Shown here piece after piece: positions 1 through 9,288 of a DNA stretch of 64,000 nucleotides. Positions within the stretch are counted from its first letter, which is position 1; each line of letters starts with the position of its first letter. The stretch spans positions 1-64,000 of the forward strand of contig CAJUJY010000011.1 in the NCBI GenBank assembly GCA_910586555.1. The letters run 5' to 3'. The position numbers and the translations under genes were made by a program. The notes under the pieces were generated by a model that worked only from the letters and a program-made list of their open reading frames with translations, made no database searches and was not told where the DNA came from. Source of the stretch: an uncultured Lachnospiraceae bacterium. Lineage in GTDB: Bacteria; Bacillota; Clostridia; Lachnospirales; Lachnospiraceae.

Positions 1-481
1 CTATATATAGTGTTAGCAGTGCATAAAATCTGAAAAAACCAGATTTAAGCACTGGTGGCGCTATAGTGCCTTTTACAGAAAATATATAAAACTGTCTGCA
101 TGTTACTACGTTCCATTGGGAATTAAAAGTTTTCCTGCTTGTATTTTAACTTTTTGATAAAATTTTATATTTGTCTGGAAGACAAAGAACCAGGATATAC
201 AACGCTCCCTGGTTATTATCTGTAAACTGTATTTTCCAGTAAACCTTAAACCTGAGCCATGTGGAAGGCTTTTATGTCCCATGTAAAAGGTACTTTTGCA
301 CCGTTATTAAGCACTGTTACATGTGCAAGTGCAGCACAATGCCATTAAACCAGGGAAATCCACAGGAAATATTTTTATAAACTGCCAGGGCATAATATTT
401 TAACCCCCTTTAAAACAAACCACAGATAACTATAAATTATCCCTTGTTTATATAAAATTAAAAATTTATGAAACGGACATG
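1..481 (+). repeat. Intergenic repeat, copy 1 (cut by window start)
   Basis: The first 625 bases hold no gene. Positions 1-175 closely match the reverse complement of 52980-53151, and 333-481 match the reverse complement of 52765-52917. A direct relative of 333-481 lies at about 53168-53412. Shared landmarks are the CTATATATAGTGTT block, the GGCGCTATAGTGCC block, CTGCCAGGGCAT, and the end AAATTTATGAAACGG. Copy 1 points toward the DUF434 gene and ends about 145 bases before it. It encodes no visible protein. Whether it is a non-autonomous mobile element or a leader-type repeat is not decided by the sequence. Confidence 0.7.
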
Positions 482-625
482 TTTTTTCAAAAAATATACT
501 TGCAAAATGGTTTATATCATGTTATATATATGGTTACTTGTAAAAAATGTAAATAATATTAAAAGGAACAGCTTTTAGGATTATCTGTATTGCAGATTGT
601 AAATATCTGTATGGCTGGGGGATTT

Positions 626-1354
626 ATGGCAAAGATTGTAAGACGTGGTTATGTGCCATCTGATGAGAAAGAATTTGGCACACAGGCTATGGAGAAAATA
701 CAGGCAGCAGCAAGTGATATTTATTATCTTTTAAACCGTGGTTATAATATGAAAAGTGCATCTGTATTTACAGGAAACCACTATATGTTATCAGAACGGC
801 AGCGGCTGGCACTTGCGCGTATGGTATCACCAGAGAAACAGTTAAAGGTACGTACTGCTAAATGCAGGACAGCCCTGGAGAATGGTGAAACTGTATATAT
901 TGATGGATTTAACACAATTATTACATTAGAAATAGCACTTTCCAGAACAACATTGTTAAAATGTATGGACCAGACTTTACGTGACCTTGCAGGCTTAAGA
1001 GGGACTTACAGCCTTATAGACAAGACACCGGAAGCAGTACATCTTATAGGGGCAGCATTAGAAGAAATGGCAGTATCAGAGGCAGTATTTTATATGGATG
1101 CACCTGTATCAAATACAGGACGGCTTGCCGCATGTATACATACAGAACTTGGACTATACAGCTTTGAAACAGAAACAGAAGTTATTAATAATGTTGATTC
1201 TGTATTATCAGGGCTTGGTAATGTAATAACAGGAGATGCTATAATACTAGATAAATGCAAAAGCTGGATAAATCTTGCAAGAAAAATAATTGACAAAGAA
1301 TTTCCAGGATATCCATATGTAGAACTGCAAAATGGATTATATAATATAAAATAA
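626..1354 (+). CDS. DUF434 domain-containing protein
   Basis: This 242-residue cytoplasmic protein has the conserved DUF434 core near its N-terminus: a helix containing YYLLNRGY, then FTGNHYMLSERQR and ALARM. The C-terminal half resembles the DUF5616 part that accompanies DUF434. It includes YIDGFNTIITLE near residue 90 and a conserved YMDAPVSNTGRLA segment, suggesting a nucleotide or nucleic-acid-linked enzyme fold, but the function is not established. I chose the ATG at 626 because GGGGG lies just upstream. TTG 590 and ATG 611 are in frame but lack a clear ribosome binding site. An alpha/beta hydrolase follows after 19 bases, so the two may be co-transcribed. Confidence 0.8.
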   Translation: MAKIVRRGYVPSDEKEFGTQAMEKIQAAASDIYYLLNRGYNMKSASVFTGNHYMLSERQRLALARMVSPEKQLKVRTAKCRTALENGETVYIDGFNTIITLEIALSRTTLLKCMDQTLRDLAGLRGTYSLIDKTPEAVHLIGAALEEMAVSEAVFYMDAPVSNTGRLAACIHTELGLYSFETETEVINNVDSVLSGLGNVITGDAIILDKCKSWINLARKIIDKEFPGYPYVELQNGLYNIK

Positions 1355-1373
1355 TATATAGTGGCTGGTTTTT

Positions 1374-2174
1374 ATGATTTATAATGCAAAAGAACATATA
1401 TTAAAAATTAAAGATATACAGATGAACTATATTACTTTTGGAAATGGCAGGAAGCCTTTGGTTATGATTCAGGGTCTTAGTACCCGGGGTATTAAAGGTG
1501 CAGCGGTTTCTCTTGCTTATATGTACCGGATTTTTACGAGGGATTATAAAGTTTATATGTTTGACCGTAGGGAAAATATCAGTGAAATCATAACAGTAAG
1601 AGAGTTAGCATCAGACATAACGGCGGCAATGGATATGTTGGGAATTACAAGTGCTGATGTATTTGGTGTGTCCCAAGGAGGCATGATTGCCCAATATCTT
1701 GCGGTTGACAGGCCAGATTTGGTAAATAAGCTGGTTCTTGCTGTGACACTTTCAAAAAATAATGAAACTGTTAAGGCTGTAATTAATGATTGGATTAAAA
1801 TGACAGAACAAAATAATATAAAACATCTTATTATGGATATGGCCGTAAAAATGTATTCTGGCTCTTATGTAAAACGGTATCTGCCTTTTATGCCATTATT
1901 GGCTGTTTTGCAAAAACCAAGAAATGTACCCCGGTTTACCGCATTAGCAAAAGCTTGTCTTACCTGTAATGCATATGATGAATTAGACAAAATCCAATGT
2001 CCTGTATTTGTAATTGGTGGTATGCAAGATAAAGTAGTGAGTGGAAGAGCTTCTATGGAAATTGCAGAAAAGCTTGGGTGTAAAATTTTTATGTATAGTG
2101 ATTTGGGACACGCTGCATATGAAGAAGCAAAGGACTTCAATCAAAGAATATATGATTTTTTAAAATATAAATAA
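1374..2174 (+). CDS. alpha/beta hydrolase
   Basis: A 266-residue alpha/beta-hydrolase-fold protein without a signal peptide. The nucleophile elbow is GVSQGG (Ser near residue 100), preceded by a strand and the typical helix AAMDMLGI. The probable acid lies in the VFVIGGMQDKVV segment, where the Asp precedes KVV. The catalytic His is in DLGHAAYEE near the C-terminus. The order and spacing of Ser, Asp and His fit the family. The substrate cannot be read from sequence; it could be an esterase, lipase or acyl-CoA/peptide hydrolase. It starts 19 bases after the DUF434 gene with only a weak ribosome binding site, consistent with readthrough from that gene. Confidence 0.8.
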   Translation: MIYNAKEHILKIKDIQMNYITFGNGRKPLVMIQGLSTRGIKGAAVSLAYMYRIFTRDYKVYMFDRRENISEIITVRELASDITAAMDMLGITSADVFGVSQGGMIAQYLAVDRPDLVNKLVLAVTLSKNNETVKAVINDWIKMTEQNNIKHLIMDMAVKMYSGSYVKRYLPFMPLLAVLQKPRNVPRFTALAKACLTCNAYDELDKIQCPVFVIGGMQDKVVSGRASMEIAEKLGCKIFMYSDLGHAAYEEAKDFNQRIYDFLKYK

Positions 2175-2399
2175 AAGTTTTAATTTACCACAATTATCAA
2201 ACATAAATATTATATCTTCTACACTATTTGTATTAAAATTATTTAAGCCAAGACTTGTTAAAAATGAACAATTACGAAAAATCTCCAAACTCCTAAATTT
2301 CTTATTCCATTTTCGTCCAAAATGGTATATAATGGACTTGATTTATATATTATGGCTTCACAGGTGTGGGGCTTATTAAAAAATGGAGGTTATAATATT

Positions 2400-3263
2400 A
2401 TGTTAGTATCAGCTAAAGAAATGCTTACCAAAGCTAAAGCTGGCAAGTATGCAGTAGGCCAGTTTAATATCAACAACTTAGAGTGGACAAAGGCAATTTT
2501 ACAGACAGCGCAGGAACTTAATTCCCCTGTTATCTTAGGTGTATCTGAGGGGGCCGGCAAGTATATGTGCGGTTATAAGACAGTAGTAGGAATGGTTAAT
2601 GGCATGTTAGAGGAATTAAATATAACTGTTCCTGTAGCGCTCCACCTTGACCACGGTTCATTTGAAGGCGCAAAGGCTTGCATTAATGCAGGTTTTTCAT
2701 CAATTATGTTTGATGGTTCACATTATCCTATTGAAGAAAACATTGAAAAGACTAAACAGTTAGTAAATGCCTGTGATATACTTGGACTTTCAATCGAAGC
2801 AGAAGTTGGCTCAATAGGCGGTGAAGAAGATGGTGTAGTTGGTGCTGGTGAGTGTGCAGATCCTGAAGAATGTAAGATGATTGCAGACCTTGGTGTTACA
2901 ATGCTTGCAGCAGGCATTGGCAATATCCACGGCAAATATCCTGAAAACTGGCAGGGGCTTAGTTTTGAAACACTTGATGCAGTACAGGCTAAGACAGGGG
3001 ACATGCCTCTTGTGCTTCATGGCGGCACAGGTATTCCTGCTGATATGATTAAAAAGGCTATTTCACTTGGTGTTGCTAAGATTAATGTTAATACAGAGTG
3101 CCAGCTTTCATTCCAGGAAGCTACACGCAAGTATATTGAAGAAGGCAAAGACCAGCAGGGCAAAGGATTTGACCCACGTAAGCTTTTAGCTCCTGGTGCA
3201 GAAGCTATTAAAGCTACAGTTAAGGAAAAGATGGAACTCTTTGGTTCAGTTGGCAAGGCTTAA
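2400..3263 (+). CDS. fba: class II fructose-1,6-bisphosphate aldolase
   Basis: This glycolytic enzyme reversibly cleaves fructose 1,6-bisphosphate into glyceraldehyde 3-phosphate and dihydroxyacetone phosphate, using a catalytic zinc. The 287-residue product starts MLVSAKEML and shows class II signatures: GQFNINNLEW near residue 20, LHLDHGSFE with the proton-donor Asp and zinc His, EAEVGSIGGEEDG, the zinc-ligand His in GNIHGKYP, VLHGGTG, and the phosphate-binding KINVNTE. The length is normal for the short clostridial form. The ATG at 2400 follows AATGGAGG; an upstream ATG at 2322 only adds an unconserved extension. A TATAAT at 2328-2333 may be the -10 element. A strong hairpin follows the stop. 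Confidence 0.95.
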   Translation: MLVSAKEMLTKAKAGKYAVGQFNINNLEWTKAILQTAQELNSPVILGVSEGAGKYMCGYKTVVGMVNGMLEELNITVPVALHLDHGSFEGAKACINAGFSSIMFDGSHYPIEENIEKTKQLVNACDILGLSIEAEVGSIGGEEDGVVGAGECADPEECKMIADLGVTMLAAGIGNIHGKYPENWQGLSFETLDAVQAKTGDMPLVLHGGTGIPADMIKKAISLGVAKINVNTECQLSFQEATRKYIEEGKDQQGKGFDPRKLLAPGAEAIKATVKEKMELFGSVGKA

Positions 3264-3315
3264 GTAATACAGGTTTAATTAAAAATGAAGAAGGGGTCTT
3301 ATATCCCTCTGGTAT

Positions 3316-3346
3316 AAGCGCAAGCCGTACTGACTTGCGCTTTTAG
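3316..3346 (+). terminator. rho-independent terminator of fba
   Basis: A 9-bp stem, AAGCGCAAG (3316-3324) with CTTGCGCTT (3334-3342), encloses a 9-base loop and runs into a short T tract. It lies about 50 bases after the fba stop and before the next gene on the same strand. Confidence 0.8.
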
Positions 3347-3390
3347 CTTATATAGTTATTATAACTTAAAAAATATATGATGGAGGTTAC

Positions 3391-3894
3391 ATGGTTAAAA
3401 AAGAATTTTTAGATATTCTTAGGGAAAGTCTTGCAGGCAATGTGCCAATATCTGAAATAGAAGAAAATATCCGTTATTATAAAGATTATATTGAAAACGG
3501 GGCAGGTTCAGAAGAGGAAGCATTAGACCAGCTTGGTGACCCGCATCTTATTGCAAGGACTATAATAGACAGTTTTAAGGCTTCAAAAGGGCCTATGGCA
3601 GATTTTTATACAGAACAGGCAAGAAATGAATACAGCAATAGTACATTTGATGAAGATGGAAGCAGTGTAACTGGCGGGGATAGTGATTATACAGATTATA
3701 ATTATAAGGCAGGATCCTGGCATAAATTTAAATGGTATGAAAAACTGGCATTAACAGCCCTTATTATTGGAGTGCTTTCCTTGGTACTTTTCATTGGAGG
3801 GCTTGCATTAACTATAATTCTACGTATTGTCCTTCCTGTGCTTCTGCTGCTTTTAGCTATAAAGTTTATAACAGATTATTTCAGGAGAGGTTGA
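3391..3894 (+). CDS. DUF1700/HAAS-type membrane protein
   Basis: A 167-residue protein with an N-terminal helical HAAS-like module: FLDILRESLAG, then YYKDYIENGAGSEEEALDQLGDP and an arginine-containing helix. Next comes an acidic, tyrosine-rich linker and one or two C-terminal membrane spans (about residues 118-160) ending in basic residues. In DUF1700 relatives the soluble N-terminal part faces the cytoplasm and the gene often sits beside a PadR regulator. Here there is no PadR neighbour; it stands alone between the fba terminator and an insertion-sequence remnant. GGAGG just before the ATG fixes the start. Its function is unknown, with a role in membrane stress or signalling only guessed from relatives. 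Confidence 0.75.
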   Translation: MVKKEFLDILRESLAGNVPISEIEENIRYYKDYIENGAGSEEEALDQLGDPHLIARTIIDSFKASKGPMADFYTEQARNEYSNSTFDEDGSSVTGGDSDYTDYNYKAGSWHKFKWYEKLALTALIIGVLSLVLFIGGLALTIILRIVLPVLLLLLAIKFITDYFRRG

Positions 3895-3904
3895 CAGGAT
3901 ATGG

Positions 3905-4245
3905 CATATAATGGTATTATCCTTAAGTGACGTGCTCCCACCACTTAAGAAGTGGGGGCTTCCCGCTCAAGGATACTAATGTATCCAGTATCAACGGGCT
4001 AACCCCGTCTGTCCGACGGTTCTCACGAATGATGTCCGGTTTGTACCTTGGATATTTTACGCACAGAAGGAAGCTTGGTTTTCGCATATTCATTTTCTCT
4101 GTGCAACCTGGTATATCCAGTTGTCAATTTACTAATCATTGTGCTTAGTATAACAGAAATTTAGGAAAATTGCAAGAGGGACGCAATTCATCTTTCCACC
4201 TTAGAGGTGGGAAACTTCTTGCTGAAAAAGGTTAAAGCAAAGAAA
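3905..4245. mobile_element. IS200/IS605-type end remnant or MITE-like derivative
   Basis: Between the DUF1700 gene and tgt lie two hairpins of the kind seen at ends of IS200/IS605 elements. One is built on CCACTT/AAGTGG (3941-3955) followed by GGGGGCTTCCCGCTC. The other is built on TTTCCACC/GGTGGGAAA (4193-4214) followed by CTTCTTGCTGA. On the minus strand the stretch before the first hairpin contains the CCGTCGGACAGACGGGG dyad (about 4003-4019). It resembles the structured region overlapping the tnpB 3' end, from which omega RNA is made. No transposase or TnpB reading frame remains. Short open frames across it are not credible genes. The family assignment rests on recognised end motifs, not on a search. 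Confidence 0.55.
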
Positions 4246-4266
4246 ATAAGGAAAGACTTATAAAAA

Positions 4267-5400
4267 ATGTATAAAATATTATATAAAGATGGAAATGCAA
4301 AGAGGGGGCAGTTAGAAACAGTGCATGGCACTATACAGACACCAGTATTTATGAATGTTGGTACAGATGGTGCAATGAAAGGGGCTGTTTCCACAAAAGA
4401 CCTGCAAGGGATTAAAACACAGGTTGTACTTTGTAACACATACCACCTGCATGTAAGACCAGGTGATAATATTGTAAAAGATATGGGCGGCATACGCCAG
4501 TTTATGGCATGGGATAAGCCTGTGCTTACTGATTCAGGCGGTTTCCAGGTATTTTCACTGGCAGGTCTTAGAAAGATTAAAGAAGAGGGCGTATATTTTA
4601 ATTCCCATATTGATGGCAGGAAGATTTTTATGGGGCCTGAAGAAAGTATGCAGATACAGTCAAATATTGCCTCTACAATAGCAATGGCATTTGATGAGTG
4701 CCCGCCGCATCCTGCTACAAGGGAATATATGCAAAATTCCACAGACAGGACATACAGATGGCTTTTACGCTGCCAAAAAGAAATGGAAAGGCTTAGAAAG
4801 CTTGATAATACTATTAATAAATCACAACTTCTCTTTGGCATTAACCAGGGAGGTACTTTTGAAGATATACGTATAGAACATGCCAAAAAGATAACAAGCC
4901 TGGAACTTGACGGATATGCACTTGGAGGTCTTGCAGTTGGTGAAAGCCATGAAGAAATGTATAATATAATAGAAAAAACTGTACCATACCTGCCAGCGGA
5001 CAAACCTGTTTACCTTATGGGGGTTGGCACGCCTGCCAATATACTTGAAGCAGTAGAACGTGGTGTGGATTTCTTCGACTGTGTTTACCCGGCAAGGAAT
5101 GGGAGGCATGGACATGCTTATACTAATTATGGCAGGCTTAACCTTTTAAATAAACGGTATGAACTTGATGAAAGGCCGCTTGATGAAACATGCGGCTGTC
5201 CTGTATGCAGGATATACAGCCGCGCATATATAAGGCATCTTTTAAAGGCAAAGGAAATGCTTGGCTTAAGGCTTATGGTTACACATAACCTTTATTTTTA
5301 TAATACACTTATGGAAGAAATACGGGAGGCAATAGAAAAAGGCTGTTATAAGGAATATAAAAATAAAAAACTAGCAGATCTTAAGGAGGATTTAAAATGA
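4267..5400 (+). CDS. tgt: tRNA-guanine(34) transglycosylase
   Basis: Tgt exchanges guanine for a queuine precursor (preQ1) at the wobble position of GUN-anticodon tRNAs. The 377-residue protein has DSGGFQVFSL (substrate-recognition Asp at residue 89), GGLAVGES, and the nucleophile region GVDFFDCVYP. The zinc site is the CGCPVCR cysteines plus a Cys/His in the following helix, with THNLYFYN after it. The length is typical. The ATG at 4267 follows AGGAAAG. It overlaps yajC by four bases (ATGA), so the two are translationally coupled, a common clostridial order. The sequence just upstream is insertion-sequence debris, so the native promoter may have been displaced. Confidence 0.96.
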   Translation: MYKILYKDGNAKRGQLETVHGTIQTPVFMNVGTDGAMKGAVSTKDLQGIKTQVVLCNTYHLHVRPGDNIVKDMGGIRQFMAWDKPVLTDSGGFQVFSLAGLRKIKEEGVYFNSHIDGRKIFMGPEESMQIQSNIASTIAMAFDECPPHPATREYMQNSTDRTYRWLLRCQKEMERLRKLDNTINKSQLLFGINQGGTFEDIRIEHAKKITSLELDGYALGGLAVGESHEEMYNIIEKTVPYLPADKPVYLMGVGTPANILEAVERGVDFFDCVYPARNGRHGHAYTNYGRLNLLNKRYELDERPLDETCGCPVCRIYSRAYIRHLLKAKEMLGLRLMVTHNLYFYNTLMEEIREAIEKGCYKEYKNKKLADLKEDLK

Positions 5401-5705
5401 ATTTAGTATTATTAACTGGCGGTACACAGGGTCTTTTAAGCATAGTTGTTGTATATGCTGTTGTAATTGGTGTATTCTGGTTCTTTGCGATAAGGCCGCA
5501 GAAGAAGCAGCAGAAAGAGCATGATGCGCTTATTACAACGCTTGAAGTAGGTGACAGCATACTTACAACAAGCGGTTTTTTTGGTGTAGTAATAGATATA
5601 ATGGAAGAAGTTGTAATTGTGGAATTTGGCAATAATAAAAACTGCCGTATCCCTATGAAGAAAGAAAATATAGTAGAAATAGATAAACAAAGCAGTGAAA
5701 AATGA
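5397..5705 (+). CDS. yajC: preprotein translocase subunit YajC
   Basis: A 102-residue accessory subunit of the Sec translocon that associates with SecDF. A single N-terminal membrane span (about residues 12-32) is followed by the hallmark FAIRPQKKQQKEH. The small beta domain carries LEVGDSILTTSGFFGVV and an IPMKKENIVEI ending. GGAGG precedes the ATG, which overlaps the tgt stop. The partner gene secDF is in the same window, about 6 kb away and on the same strand. It is separated from yajC by a regulator, glgP and other genes, so the usual tgt-yajC-secDF neighbourhood has been partly broken up. Confidence 0.93.
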   Translation: MNLVLLTGGTQGLLSIVVVYAVVIGVFWFFAIRPQKKQQKEHDALITTLEVGDSILTTSGFFGVVIDIMEEVVIVEFGNNKNCRIPMKKENIVEIDKQSSEK

Positions 5706-5715
5706 TAACAGCAGT

Positions 5716-6591
5716 TTATAATGATTTGCGGTATATTCTTGGAGATATGCCGTATTTTTTTTTGAAAAGACGGTTAAAATATGAAAGATTGGCAAAACCT
5801 GTTTCACATGATATTTCAAGGACTGGTTTATCTGTAGTAGAAAGGAGCGTGCAGGCAGCAGAAAGCCTGTAATCATTCAGGTATTCTGTAAATGTGCAGC
5901 CCATATATTTTTTAAAAAATTTCATAAAATGCGAAGTGCTGAAACCAGCAGCATATGCCACATCAGAAGGGGTAAGCGGCCTGCTGTGGTGTATGGAAAT
6001 ATAGGAAAGTATTTCTTTTAATTTAGCAGCATGGCTGTTTATGGGTTTCTTGGAATTAATGTCAATAAGGTTTGTAAAAAGCAGTGAAAAGAACTGGAAC
6101 AAATAGCCCTTAATTCCAAGTTCATAGCCTGGTGCTGGTGCAGAACGCAGTATATCTATAGCATCAATACATGAATAAAGTTTATTGTAGATACTAAAGG
6201 ATTTATTAATATGTACAGGGAATACAAAGTTATTTTCAAAAAAAGGGCGCAAAAGCCTTGAAGTACAGTAATCCTGTCCATTGCCATATAAAAGCCCTGG
6301 GAAAAAAAGTATATTTTCATATTCCATGCAGAATTCATTATGCTGGCTTATGGAATGGAGCTGCCCAGGCAGTATAAGCACAATGTCACCCTCAAGTACA
6401 ATATACTGCTGCAAGTCAACAAATACCCTGCCGCAGCCTTTTTTTATAATTACAAATTCTGCTTCTTTATGCCAGTGTGTGTTTACCTGGGTAAAATCAA
6501 GTGGTATTGTACAAATATATGTATTATATGGAAAGTTTGCAGGTACATGGGATTTTTTTTCATGGTAGTATTCATAATCAGGGTGTTTCAT
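5716..6591 (-). CDS. AraC-family regulator with N-terminal cupin
   Basis: This 291-residue regulator has an AraC-type ligand-binding cupin (about residues 30-110, with THWHKEAEFVIIKKG and GDIVLILPGQLH). Two C-terminal helix-turn-helix motifs follow: SDVAYAAGFSTSHFMKFFKKY, and ISCETGFANLSYFNRLFKK ending in GISPRIYR. Such proteins usually sense sugars or similar small molecules. It diverges from glgP across a 163-base gap, so control of the phosphorylase gene or of itself is plausible but not shown. Its 3' end lies 10 bases from convergent yajC. AAAGGAT precedes the ATG. Confidence 0.88.
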   Translation of the reverse strand: MKHPDYEYYHEKKSHVPANFPYNTYICTIPLDFTQVNTHWHKEAEFVIIKKGCGRVFVDLQQYIVLEGDIVLILPGQLHSISQHNEFCMEYENILFFPGLLYGNGQDYCTSRLLRPFFENNFVFPVHINKSFSIYNKLYSCIDAIDILRSAPAPGYELGIKGYLFQFFSLLFTNLIDINSKKPINSHAAKLKEILSYISIHHSRPLTPSDVAYAAGFSTSHFMKFFKKYMGCTFTEYLNDYRLSAACTLLSTTDKPVLEISCETGFANLSYFNRLFKKKYGISPRIYRKSL

Positions 6592-6754
6592 GGTTTTATA
6601 TCCTTTTTCTGGTAATTTGATAGTATTGTACCACTTTTAGGAAGTATTGTGCAAGATAAAAACTATAAAATAAAGTTATAATACAGACAGCTAGAAAACG
6701 TGAAACCAATATAAAGAAAAAGTTTATTTTATATTTATTAAGAGGAGGATTATT

Positions 6755-9007
6755 ATGGAGATGCAAAAAAAGATTGAGGATTATCTTGGCAAAGCAGTAA
6801 GCACTGCTTCAAATGAAGAAATTTATTATGCACTTTTGAAACTTGTAAAGGATATGTGTAAGGACAAAGAACCAAATAAAGGCCCTAAAAAAGTATATTA
6901 TATTTCTGCTGAGTTTCTTATTGGCAAACTGCTTTCCAATAATTTAATTAACCTTGGGATTTTTGATGATGTAAAGAAGTGCCTGGCTTTAAATGGCAAG
7001 GATTTAACAGAAGTTGAAGAAACAGAGCCAGAACCTTCACTTGGCAATGGCGGGCTTGGAAGGCTTGCAGCATGTTTTATGGACTCAATAGCAACACTTG
7101 GGCTTAATGGTGCAGGTATCGGGCTTAATTACCATTTTGGTTTGTTTAAGCAGGTATTTGAGGATAACAAGCAGAAAGAAATTAAAAACCCATGGATTGA
7201 AAAAGAAAGCTGGCTTGTAAATACAGGAATACATTTTCCAGTACAGTTTAAAGATTTTACATTAAATTCCACATTATATGATATTGATGTGCCCGGATAT
7301 GAAAATGGTGTAAACAAACTCCACCTGTTTGATATAGATACACTTGATGAGTCAATCGTAGGTGATGGCATATCTTTTGATAAATCACAGATTTCTAAAA
7401 ACCTTACACTTTTCCTTTATCCAGATGACAGTGATAAAGCTGGCGAACTTTTAAGGATTTACCAGCAGTATTTTATGGTAAGCAATGGTGCACAGCTTAT
7501 ACTTAAGGAAATGGATGAAAACGGGTATGATATAAAGAAGCTTTATGAACATGCTGTTATCCAGATTAATGATACACACCCATCTATGGTAATACCTGAA
7601 CTTGTCCGTCTTTTACAGGAACGTGGCATAGAATTTGATGAGGCAGCAGATATTGTAAGCAGGACATGCGCATATACTAACCATACAATTCTTGCAGAAG
7701 CACTTGAAAAATGGCCTGTTTCATACCTTGAAGAAGTAGTGCCGCACCTTATGCCTATTATAAGGAAACTTGATGAAAAGGTTAAGGCAAAATATCCTGA
7801 TGCAAAGGTTACAATTATAGATAATGAAAACCGTGTCCATATGGCACATATGGATATACACTATGGTTTCAGTGTAAACGGTGTTGCTGCCCTCCATACT
7901 GATATACTTAAACAGTCAGAATTAAAGGCATTTTATGATATTTATCCAGAGAAATTTAATAATAAGACAAACGGGATTACATTCCGCCGCTGGCTTATGC
8001 ACTGCAATACAGAACTGTCAGAATATATTACAGAACTTATAGGGAACGGCTGGAAGAAAGATGCCGGGGAACTTGAGAAACTTCTTAATTATAGTGAAGA
8101 TACAGAAGTTCTTAAAAAGATGCTTGAAATTAAGGAAAATAATAAAAAGCAGCTTAAAAAATACCTTAAAGATACACAGGGCATAGATATTCCAGAAAAT
8201 TCAATATTTGACATACAGGTAAAACGCTTACATGAATATAAGCGCCAGCAGTTAAATGCACTTTACCTTATTTATAAATATAAAGAAATTAAATCAGGCA
8301 AGCTTCCAGAAACACCAATTACAATGATATTTGGCGCAAAGGCAGCACCTGCATATACACTTGCAAAGGATATTATACACCTTATACTTTGTTTAGGGAA
8401 AATTATTGAAAATGACCCACAGGTTAGTCCTTATTTAAAGGTTGTTATGGTTGAAAACTATAATGTAACAAAAGCATCAAAACTTATACCTGCATGTGAT
8501 ATTTCAGAACAGATTTCCCTTGCATCAAAAGAAGCAAGCGGCACTGGCAATATGAAGTTTATGCTTAATGGTGCTGTGACACTTGGTACAATGGACGGTG
8601 CAAATGTAGAAATAAATGACCTTGTAGGCAAGGAGAATATTTATATATTTGGCAAATCCAGTGATGAAGTTATAGATTTATATAATACTAATGGTTATTC
8701 ATCAAAGAAAATATATGAAGAAGATGCTGCTGTAAAAGAACTTGTAGATTTTATAATAAGTCCGGAATTAATCCTTGCTGGCGATCCTGCAAGCCTTGGA
8801 CGCTTATTTAAGGAAATAGTAAATAAAGACTGGTTTATGACACTTCTTGATATAAAAGAATATATTGCTGTAAAAGATAAAATGATTAATGATTATCCAG
8901 ACAGGTTAGGATGGGCTAAAAAGATGCTAACCAATACAGCAAAAGCAGGCTTCTTCTCATCAGACAGGACAATAGAAGAATATAATAAAGATATCTGGAA
9001 ACTTTAA
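6755..9007 (+). CDS. glgP: glycogen/alpha-glucan phosphorylase
   Basis: GlgP releases glucose 1-phosphate from the non-reducing ends of glycogen or maltodextrin, using pyridoxal phosphate. The 750-residue protein begins with a helix and KKVYYISAEFLIGKLLSNN. It contains EPSLGNGGLGRLAACFMDS, HPSMVIPELVRL, FDIQVKRLHEYKRQ, and the PLP-lysine block EASGTGNMKFMLNGA followed by GTMDGANVEI. It is shorter than the E. coli enzymes (about 800-815 residues), with compact loops between the N-terminal motifs, but all catalytic blocks are present. AAGAGGAGG lies before the ATG. A long hairpin terminator follows, so it is probably transcribed alone. No other glycogen genes are nearby. Confidence 0.95.
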   Translation: MEMQKKIEDYLGKAVSTASNEEIYYALLKLVKDMCKDKEPNKGPKKVYYISAEFLIGKLLSNNLINLGIFDDVKKCLALNGKDLTEVEETEPEPSLGNGGLGRLAACFMDSIATLGLNGAGIGLNYHFGLFKQVFEDNKQKEIKNPWIEKESWLVNTGIHFPVQFKDFTLNSTLYDIDVPGYENGVNKLHLFDIDTLDESIVGDGISFDKSQISKNLTLFLYPDDSDKAGELLRIYQQYFMVSNGAQLILKEMDENGYDIKKLYEHAVIQINDTHPSMVIPELVRLLQERGIEFDEAADIVSRTCAYTNHTILAEALEKWPVSYLEEVVPHLMPIIRKLDEKVKAKYPDAKVTIIDNENRVHMAHMDIHYGFSVNGVAALHTDILKQSELKAFYDIYPEKFNNKTNGITFRRWLMHCNTELSEYITELIGNGWKKDAGELEKLLNYSEDTEVLKKMLEIKENNKKQLKKYLKDTQGIDIPENSIFDIQVKRLHEYKRQQLNALYLIYKYKEIKSGKLPETPITMIFGAKAAPAYTLAKDIIHLILCLGKIIENDPQVSPYLKVVMVENYNVTKASKLIPACDISEQISLASKEASGTGNMKFMLNGAVTLGTMDGANVEINDLVGKENIYIFGKSSDEVIDLYNTNGYSSKKIYEEDAAVKELVDFIISPELILAGDPASLGRLFKEIVNKDWFMTLLDIKEYIAVKDKMINDYPDRLGWAKKMLTNTAKAGFFSSDRTIEEYNKDIWKL

Positions 9008-9137
9008 TATTAAGTGGTTTTATAATAAATGTGCAAAAAGCTGGCATTTTTAGATATGGGATTGATAGCACAATACTAAATGTTTAGCAAAGCCTTTATA
9101 ATACACATGTAATACCAGGCTGCCAAAAATGTATATT

Positions 9138-9194
9138 ATCTGGCAGGTTTCAAGTGTGCTGTTTATGTAACACTTGGAACCTGCCAGATTTTTA
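9138..9194 (+). terminator. strong hairpin terminator of glgP
   Basis: A 20-bp nearly perfect stem pairs 9138-9157 with 9170-9189 (one G-U pair), followed by TTTTTAT. It lies 130 bases after the glgP stop in an otherwise gene-free 280-base gap. Confidence 0.85.
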
Positions 9195-9288
9195 TATTTT
9201 AACCTTATTAAAATAAGTAAAATGGCAATTAAGTTATTGTTCTAACGGATAATTCCAGGCACTTTAGACTTTGGATATTATTTTTTAG

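Noticed and set aside
3927..4148. 73-codon open frame inside the IS-like remnant
   Set aside because: It runs through end hairpins, has no ribosome binding site, and its translation resembles no protein; the non-coding IS-end reading explains the sequence better.
4188..5003. 271-codon antisense frame within tgt
   Set aside because: It is a shadow of tgt with no motif or start site and begins inside the IS-like hairpin.
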